DNA of 7,744 bases, taken from the NCBI GenBank assembly GCA_016935295.1, contig JAFGRF010000065.1, forward strand, positions 1 through 7,744, in the 5' to 3' direction. The DNA comes from Caldifarciminota bacterium. GTDB lineage: Bacteria; Hydrothermota; Tepidihabitantia; Tepidihabitantales; Tepidihabitantaceae. The translations under genes and the position numbers were made by a program. How positions within the stretch are numbered: the stretch's first letter is position 1; each line of letters starts with the position of its first letter. Below, in pieces: positions 1 to 3,798 of this stretch. Under the pieces are notes generated by a model. The model saw only the letters and a list, made by a program, of their open reading frames with translations, had not been told where the DNA came from and did not search any database.

Positions 1-527
1 CTCTTCTCCGCCGCCTGCAGCCCGGGACGTGTGAAGGAGAACCGCTGCAGCTCGTTCATCGCGATGAGGTCGAGCGCGGTCGACGGTATCCAGTCCACGT
101 CGGTCGTGTATCCGCACGCCGCTCGGACCCCGGCTGAGCGGATGAACCGCCGGATGACCCGCTTGTCCACCCGCATCACCGAGCAGGCCCCGAAATAGAC
201 GAGCCGCTGGCCGGTCCGGCACGGAATCCTCTCCGCCAGTTCGTCGAGCGACACCGTGTTCCGGTTGTCGATGAGGATATGGCCGGGCTCACCGTGGAAC
301 GCAAGGTAGAGTATCTTGTAGTCACCGTAGCCCTTCTGTCGCCACTTGTCGAGCAGGAAGTCCAGTTCGTTCCGGGTCGAGCAGTCACGGTAGATGTACT
401 TCACCCCGGCGTTCACTTCGAGTAGTTCGAGTACGGGACGGACGGTCGTCGGCTGCGCCAGGCTCGAATCCCAGTTACCCTCTATGCAGAAGATGTGCTT
501 CGGAGCTGGTCGCGGTTTCGCGCTCAC
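1..527 (-). CDS. Caspase/CHAT-like protein with His-Cys pair, DUF6642-like (3' end outside window)
   Basis: The reverse strand is open from a GTG at 525-527 to the window edge, giving 175 codons without the C-terminus. The N-terminal motif KHIFCIEGNW (residues 10-19) and the segment around KYIYRDC (43-49) match a conserved uncharacterised family that I recall as DUF6642; the number is from memory. A beta-strand running into a histidine, LYLAFHG (His78, Gly79), is followed 37 residues later by LVYFGACS (Cys115). That spacing and those motifs are what caspase-like and CHAT peptidases (clan CD) use as the catalytic His-Cys dyad. A peptidase role is inference; the family has no function known to me. 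No signal peptide or membrane segment is visible, so it is probably cytoplasmic. The GTG was chosen because a promoter ends six bases upstream and no other start lies before the conserved KHIF motif. It lies downstream of the peroxiredoxin on the same strand but behind a terminator-like hairpin, so it is probably transcribed separately. Confidence 0.8.
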   Translation of the reverse strand, partial: MSAKPRPAPKHIFCIEGNWDSSLAQPTTVRPVLELLEVNAGVKYIYRDCSTRNELDFLLDKWRQKGYGDYKILYLAFHGEPGHILIDNRNTVSLDELAERIPCRTGQRLVYFGACSVMRVDKRVIRRFIRSAGVRAACGYTTDVDWIPSTALDLIAMNELQRFSFTRPGLQAAEK

Positions 528-533
528 AGCGCT

Positions 534-562
534 ATTGTAGCCGCGCCCGGAGGCGGTGGCAA
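534..562 (-). promoter_or_regulatory. Sigma-70-like promoter of the caspase-like gene, apparently leaderless
   Basis: On the minus strand, TTGCCA (557-562) and TACAAT (534-539) are separated by exactly 17 bp. The -10 box ends only six bases before the GTG start, so transcription would begin at or next to the start codon. No Shine-Dalgarno sequence is present. The boxes are read directly; promoter activity is inferred. Confidence 0.6.
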
Positions 563-620
563 GCCACGATCCGCGACTGACGCCAGACCAGTGATGCACC
601 GGGGAATTGAATGACGGCCA

Positions 621-639
621 GGACTCCTCACTTGAGTCC
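621..639. repeat. Small inverted repeat beside the operon terminator
   Basis: GGACTC (621-626) and GAGTCC (634-639) form a 6-bp perfect stem with a 7-base loop. It lies just past the stronger hairpin at 651-672 in the direction of minus-strand transcription, so it may be a second, weaker termination or RNA-protecting structure. The short stem could also be chance. Confidence 0.3.
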
Positions 640-650
640 CCGAATAGGAA

Positions 651-672
651 GGGGCGGCATATGTGCCGCCCC
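651..672 (-). terminator. Hairpin terminator of the catalase-peroxiredoxin operon
   Basis: GGGGCGGCA (651-659) and TGCCGCCCC (664-672) are perfect complements around a 4-base loop, giving a very stable 9-bp stem. On the minus strand it is followed by TTCCTATTC, a poor U-tract, so intrinsic termination may be imperfect. It starts about five bases after the stop codon of the frame-shifted peroxiredoxin tail (678-680), which is typical terminator placement. Confidence 0.65.
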
Positions 673-677
673 GTTGT

Positions 678-738
678 TCAGGAATACCGTGTCTGCTTCA
701 GTGCGGCGATGCCGCGTTTCTCGCAGAACTCGTTGTTC
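678..738 (-). other. Out-of-frame C-terminal tail of the peroxiredoxin (probable frameshift)
   Basis: Directly after the peroxiredoxin stop, the next minus-strand frame stays open for 20 codons, reads ENNEFC...KQTRYS and ends with TGA at 678-680. Sixteen of the 20 third codon positions are G or C, as in the true genes here. Removing one G from the GGGG run just before the stop joins this tail in frame as KLG-ENNEFC, giving a protein of about 234 residues with an additional cysteine (Cys220 in the joined numbering). The tail then ends a few bases before the terminator hairpin. A sequencing or assembly indel is the simplest cause; a real mutation or programmed frameshift cannot be excluded. Confidence 0.6.
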
Positions 739-1383
739 TCACCCCAGCTTCTTGTGGCAGAACCACCAGTCGAAGCACTCGTACTGCTTGGGACGCTCGG
801 CCGCGGTCTTCTCGTCGGTCGCAGGCGGGATGATGACGTGGTCCTTGACCAGCTCGTTGTTCGGCCAGCCAGCCGGCATCGCGACCTTGTTCGCCTCGCC
901 GACCTGCAGCGCCTTGACCATCCGCACGATTTCGTCCATGTTGCGCCCGAGCTCCTGCGGGTAGTAAAGCATCGCCCGCATCACCCCGCGCGGGTCGACG
1001 ATGAACACCGCCCGTACCGTATTGGTGCCCTTGCCCGGGTGAATCAACCCCAGCTTGCCCGCTACCTTGCCCGTGTCGTCGGCGATTACCGGGAACTTGA
1101 TCTCGACATCGAGCTTTTCCTTAATCCACTGCACCCACTTGATGTGGGAAAAGACCTGGTCGATGCTCATGCCGATGAGCTCGCACCCGAGCTTCTGGAA
1201 TTCGTCCCAACGCTTCTGGAACGCGACGAACTCGGTCGTGCACACCGGCGTGTAGTCGGCCGGATGGCTGAAGAGCACGAACCACTTGCCTTCGTAGGCC
1301 TTGGGCAGATCCTTCCGGCCATGGGTCGTCTGGACGCTTATCTCAGGGAACTTGTCGCCGATGAGCGGCATTCTCTCTTCCAT
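739..1383 (-). CDS. Peroxiredoxin, Prx6-like archaeal/thermophile type
   Basis: This 214-residue thiol peroxidase reduces hydrogen peroxide and organic or lipid hydroperoxides, using a thioredoxin-like reductant in the cytoplasm. The peroxidatic motif PADYTPVCTTEF puts the catalytic cysteine at residue 48 with Pro41 and Thr45 in the expected places; the conserved arginine is Arg124 in NTVRAVFIVDPRG. A C-terminal CFDWWFC motif supplies Cys203 and Cys209. The layout resembles the Aeropyrum pernix thioredoxin peroxidase (Cys50, Cys207, Cys213 from memory), in which a C-terminal cysteine resolves the sulfenic acid. The start at 1383 has AAAGGA seven bases upstream; the internal ATG at codon 5 (MPLIGDKFPE) is the usual N-terminus of the family and is an alternative. 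It begins 33 bases after the catalase stop, on the same strand, so the two are probably co-transcribed. The frame appears to end 20 codons early because of a one-base shift; see the tail at 678-738. Confidence 0.95.
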   Translation of the reverse strand: MEERMPLIGDKFPEISVQTTHGRKDLPKAYEGKWFVLFSHPADYTPVCTTEFVAFQKRWDEFQKLGCELIGMSIDQVFSHIKWVQWIKEKLDVEIKFPVIADDTGKVAGKLGLIHPGKGTNTVRAVFIVDPRGVMRAMLYYPQELGRNMDEIVRMVKALQVGEANKVAMPAGWPNNELVKDHVIIPPATDEKTAAERPKQYECFDWWFCHKKLG

Positions 1384-1416
1384 GTCTCTTTCCTTTCGCT
1401 GTCGCCGGTTCGCGAC

Positions 1417-2922
1417 CTACTTTGTCTGCTTCACTCTCTCTTCCTGGCTCATCGCGGCCAGCTTCTCCACCTGTTTCAGGTCGAGCTTCAAGCCCTGGGC
1501 CACGCCCGTGCCGTACTCCTTGTCCGCCTTGTAGAACAGGGCGGTCTGCCGCAACTGGATGCGCTGCTGGGCATTGCCCAGGTGGGCGACGATGTTGCCG
1601 ACCAGGTGCTCGCGTGCGGTGTCGTCCATCACCTTGCGAAACAGGTTGCCGGGCTGCACAAAGTCGTCCTCGGTCTTGGGGTACGGCCTTCGGCCGATGG
1701 TGCCTGAGAAATCGACGTCGGGCTCGCCTGCCTTGGGGTCGGGCGCGGGTCCGCCGAAGCTGTTCGGCCAGTAGTTGGGACCGCCGCCCAGATTGCCGTC
1801 GATGCGCATCGTCCCGTCACGCTGGTAGTTCTCCATCTTGCCGCCGCGCGGCGCGTTGATGGGCAGCAGGTGGTAGTTGGGCCCGAGCCGGTGCAGGTGC
1901 GCGTCGCGGTAGAAGACCGCCCGCGCCTGTAGCATCTTGTCCGGCGAGAGCGCGAACCCCGGCACCAGGTTGCCCGGACAGAACGCCGACTGCTCGACCT
2001 CGGCGAAGTAGTTCTCCGGGTTGCGGTTGAGCACCATCCTCCCGACCGGGATAGGCGGGTAGTCACCGTGGGGCAGCACCTTGGTCATGTCGAACGGGTC
2101 GAACCGGTAGGTCGCCGCGTCCGCCGGCTTCATGACCTGGACGTACACCCGCCACGACGGGAACTCGCCCTTCTTGATGGACTCGAACAGGTCCCGGGTC
2201 GCATGGTCCGGGTCCTTCGATATCATCGCCGCCGCTTCGTCGCGGGCGAAATTCTTGACGCCCTGTTCGGTCTTGAAGTGGAACTTGACCCAGAAGTAGT
2301 CGCCCTTGGCGGTGTACCACTTGAGCGCATGTCCGGAGTAACCGTTCATGTTGCGGTAGGTCCTCGGCGTGCCCCGGTCCGAGAAGAGTATCGTCACCTG
2401 GTGGACCGACTCGGGCGTCAGCGAAAGGAAGTCCCAGAACATGTCCGGGTCCTTGGCGTTGGTCGCCGGGTTGCGCTTCTGGGTGTGGATGAAGTCCGGG
2501 AACTTGATTGCGTCGCGGATGAAGAAGACCGGCGTGTTGTTGCCGGTCATGTCGAAGTTGCCTTCCTCGGTGTAGAACTTCACCGCGAACCCGCGCGGGT
2601 CGCGCTCGGCGTCGGCCGAGCCTTTCTCCCCGCCCACGGTCGAGAACCGTGCGAACACTTCGGTTTTCTTGCCGACTTTGGACAGAAAGTCGGCGCAGGT
2701 GTACTTCGTCACGTCATCCGTCACCTCGAAGTAGCCGTGCGCGCCCGCGCCCTTGGCGTGGACTACCCGTTCGGGAATCCGCTCACGGTTGAAGTGTGAC
2801 AGCTTGTCGTGCAGGTGGACATCGGAAAGCAGGGTGTAGCCCGGGCTGCCGACGGTCTGGCTGTTCTGGTCGTCCCCCACCGGCTTGCCGAAGTTGGTGG
2901 TCAGACGCTTCGGTTCGGTCAT
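1417..2922 (-). CDS. katA: Monofunctional haem catalase
   Basis: The 501-residue enzyme dismutates hydrogen peroxide to water and oxygen, and its length fits the small-subunit (clade 3) catalases. Catalytic His55 lies in RVVHAKGAGAHG, Ser94 in RFSTV and Asn128 in GNNTPVFFIRD; their spacings match human catalase His75, Ser114 and Asn148. The haem-ligand tyrosine is Tyr338, with Arg334 four residues before it. The surrounding motif is RAVFYRDAH instead of the usual R-hydrophobic-F-small-Y-x-D, so two positions are atypical, but the ligand is kept. A C-terminal helical region follows (about 405-500). There is no signal peptide, so it is cytoplasmic. AAAGGAG lies six bases before the ATG and supports this start. 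It is the first gene after the promoter and Per box at 2951-3008 and is followed by the peroxiredoxin. The assignment to KatA rather than another small catalase name is by similarity only. Confidence 0.97.
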   Translation of the reverse strand: MTEPKRLTTNFGKPVGDDQNSQTVGSPGYTLLSDVHLHDKLSHFNRERIPERVVHAKGAGAHGYFEVTDDVTKYTCADFLSKVGKKTEVFARFSTVGGEKGSADAERDPRGFAVKFYTEEGNFDMTGNNTPVFFIRDAIKFPDFIHTQKRNPATNAKDPDMFWDFLSLTPESVHQVTILFSDRGTPRTYRNMNGYSGHALKWYTAKGDYFWVKFHFKTEQGVKNFARDEAAAMISKDPDHATRDLFESIKKGEFPSWRVYVQVMKPADAATYRFDPFDMTKVLPHGDYPPIPVGRMVLNRNPENYFAEVEQSAFCPGNLVPGFALSPDKMLQARAVFYRDAHLHRLGPNYHLLPINAPRGGKMENYQRDGTMRIDGNLGGGPNYWPNSFGGPAPDPKAGEPDVDFSGTIGRRPYPKTEDDFVQPGNLFRKVMDDTAREHLVGNIVAHLGNAQQRIQLRQTALFYKADKEYGTGVAQGLKLDLKQVEKLAAMSQEERVKQTK

Positions 2923-2928
2923 AGCTGG

Positions 2929-2935
2929 CTCCTTT
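2929..2935 (-). promoter_or_regulatory. Strong Shine-Dalgarno of the catalase gene
   Basis: AAAGGAG on the minus strand is six bases from the ATG at 2920-2922. It fixes the catalase start and shows that this organism does use Shine-Dalgarno initiation for genes with a leader, in contrast to the genes here that have none. Confidence 0.75.
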
Positions 2936-2950
2936 CTCTGGACTCCTTAT

Positions 2951-2965
2951 TCATAATGATTATGA
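2951..2965 (-). promoter_or_regulatory. Per box operator (PerR binding site)
   Basis: TCATAATGATTATGA is a perfect 7-1-7 inverted repeat and matches 13 of 15 positions of the Bacillus Per box TTATAATNATTATAA. It is a conspicuous AT-rich island in GC-rich DNA. It would lie about 9 to 23 bases after the predicted transcription start of the catalase operon, so bound PerR would block promoter clearance or elongation. The adjacent perR gene makes it the obvious target; Fur or Zur binding is the alternative. Confidence 0.8.
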
Positions 2966-2980
2966 GTTATCGGCGCCCTG

Positions 2981-3008
2981 ATTATAGCCGCGGGTCCGGC
3001 CCTGTCAA
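2981..3008 (-). promoter_or_regulatory. Consensus sigma-70 promoter of the catalase operon
   Basis: On the minus strand, TTGACA (3003-3008) and TATAAT (2981-2986) are both perfect consensus hexamers, with a 16-bp spacer. Transcription should begin near 2974, giving a leader of about 50 bases that holds the Per box and the Shine-Dalgarno. The -35 box begins one base past the perR stop codon. So strong a promoter fits a gene that is normally repressed and needs fast induction. Confidence 0.8.
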
Positions 3009-3009
3009 A

Positions 3010-3465
3010 TCAGGCTGTCGGCAGCCGGCGCCGGCAGTCCGGACAGAGCCCGCACAGCTCCAGCCGCGCGCTGCGGACCGTCCAGCCACGGAAGCGGCGA
3101 GCCGACTTCGGCAGCGCCGCCGCGACCCGTGCCGCCGGCACCGAGTCCGGCGCGACGTCAAGGATGCGGCCGCAACCGGTGCAGACGAGGTGGGCGTGGG
3201 GCTCGGTGTTGGCATCGAACCGGACGATTCCATCGGCGTCGGCAAACCCGACCAGCAGCCCGTTCGCGGTCAGCCGCTTGAGGTTCTGATACAGAGTGGC
3301 GGTGCTGACCTTCTGTCCCCGGCGGCGCAGCGACCGCTGCACCTCCTCGGCGCTGAGGTGGTCGTTGCTGTACTGCAGCCGCGCCAGGATGAGACGGCTC
3401 GCCCGCGTAGACCGGAGTCCACGGCGCCGCAGCAGTTCGGTAACGGAATGGTCCTGGGTCTTCAG
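3010..3465 (-). CDS. perR: PerR-type Fur-family peroxide-sensing repressor (CTG start)
   Basis: The frame gives 151 residues from a CTG at 3463-3465. The shortest conventional start is GTG at 3342, but it would remove half of the winged-helix DNA-binding domain: the 41 codons upstream encode ELLRRRGLRSTRASRLI and NDHLSAEEV, typical of Fur proteins. The recognition-helix region is VSTATLYQNLKRL (53-65). The candidate regulatory metal ligands are His36, Asp84, His90, His92 and Asp103, each exactly one lower than Bacillus subtilis PerR His37, Asp85, His91, His93 and Asp104. Asp103, where Fur usually has Glu, favours PerR. Structural zinc cysteines are Cys95/Cys98 (CTGC) and Cys141/Cys144 (CPDC). 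In PerR, iron-catalysed oxidation of the histidine ligands by peroxide releases DNA. A TAA lies two codons before the CTG, and no ATG, GTG or TTG lies between. It is upstream of, and on the same strand as, the catalase operon that carries a Per box. Confidence 0.9.
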   Translation of the reverse strand: MKTQDHSVTELLRRRGLRSTRASRLILARLQYSNDHLSAEEVQRSLRRRGQKVSTATLYQNLKRLTANGLLVGFADADGIVRFDANTEPHAHLVCTGCGRILDVAPDSVPAARVAAALPKSARRFRGWTVRSARLELCGLCPDCRRRLPTA

Positions 3466-3472
3466 TGGTTAC

Positions 3473-3501
3473 ACTATACAGGCTGGCGGCGGCCGCTTCC
3501 A
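3473..3501 (-). promoter_or_regulatory. Putative leaderless promoter of perR
   Basis: TATAGT on the minus strand (3473-3478) ends seven bases before the proposed CTG start, so the RNA would begin at about the start codon. The hexamer 17 bp further upstream is TGGAAG (3496-3501), a poor -35 match. No Per box is seen here, so autoregulation is not evident. Confidence 0.4.
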
Positions 3502-3760
3502 GTCCGGAAACGCAGTCCGGCCACGCCGGGGAGTGCCGACGCCGCCCCGCCGTCGCGGTCCACGTCTGGGATACGATCGGCAGGCGGAAAACGCGAGGGA
3601 TAGTCCCCCGAAGCGGCTGCGTCGAACTCGCCGCGGGACGGTTCCTGTCTTGCGCATCATTCTCGCGTCGTGGTTGTTCGGTTCTGTGGATGTTGTGCCT
3701 CTCGAAGACAATGGAGGCAGGCCGGTCCTGGCCAATGCCGCCGCCAAGTTGAGACGAAGC
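3502..3760. other. Divergent intergenic region, no gene recognised
   Basis: This stretch lies between the minus-strand perR promoter and the plus-strand ATPase promoter. Open frames cross it on both strands, but their translations are rich in Arg, Pro and Ser with no recognisable motif and look like GC-rich noise. I see no tRNA, no strong hairpin and no Per box. A small RNA cannot be excluded by eye. Confidence 0.5.
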
Positions 3761-3789
3761 TTCCCGCGTCCCCGGAATCCCGCTATACT
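3761..3789 (+). promoter_or_regulatory. Putative promoter of the P-type ATPase gene, near-leaderless
   Basis: TATACT (3784-3789) is a good -10 box, with a weak -35 TTCCCG (3761-3766) 17 bp upstream. The ATG at 3799 is nine bases after the -10 box, leaving a predicted leader of only two or three bases and no Shine-Dalgarno. This choice of promoter supports ATG 3799 over the earlier in-frame ATG at 3670. Confidence 0.5.
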
Positions 3790-3798
3790 CAACGGCCG

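Noticed and set aside
176..388. Short minus-strand frame overlapping the caspase-like gene
   Set aside because: It is another frame of the same strand as the real gene. Its Ser/Thr/Arg-rich translation has no motif, while the other frame carries conserved family motifs.
607..1707. Long plus-strand open frame across the peroxiredoxin and catalase genes
   Set aside because: It is antisense to two well-supported genes, has no recognisable motif, and its composition (Leu, Arg, Val, His rich) is what the complement of high-GC coding DNA gives.
3466..3472. AGTG/CACT inverted repeat near the perR start as a possible autoregulatory site
   Set aside because: The half-sites are only four bases long and do not resemble a Per or Fur box, so this is well within chance.
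3670..3798. Upstream in-frame ATG that would extend the ATPase by 43 residues
   Set aside because: The extra residues are Cys/Arg rich and unlike any P-type ATPase N-terminus. A -10 box at 3784-3789 lies inside the extension, just before the better start at 3799.
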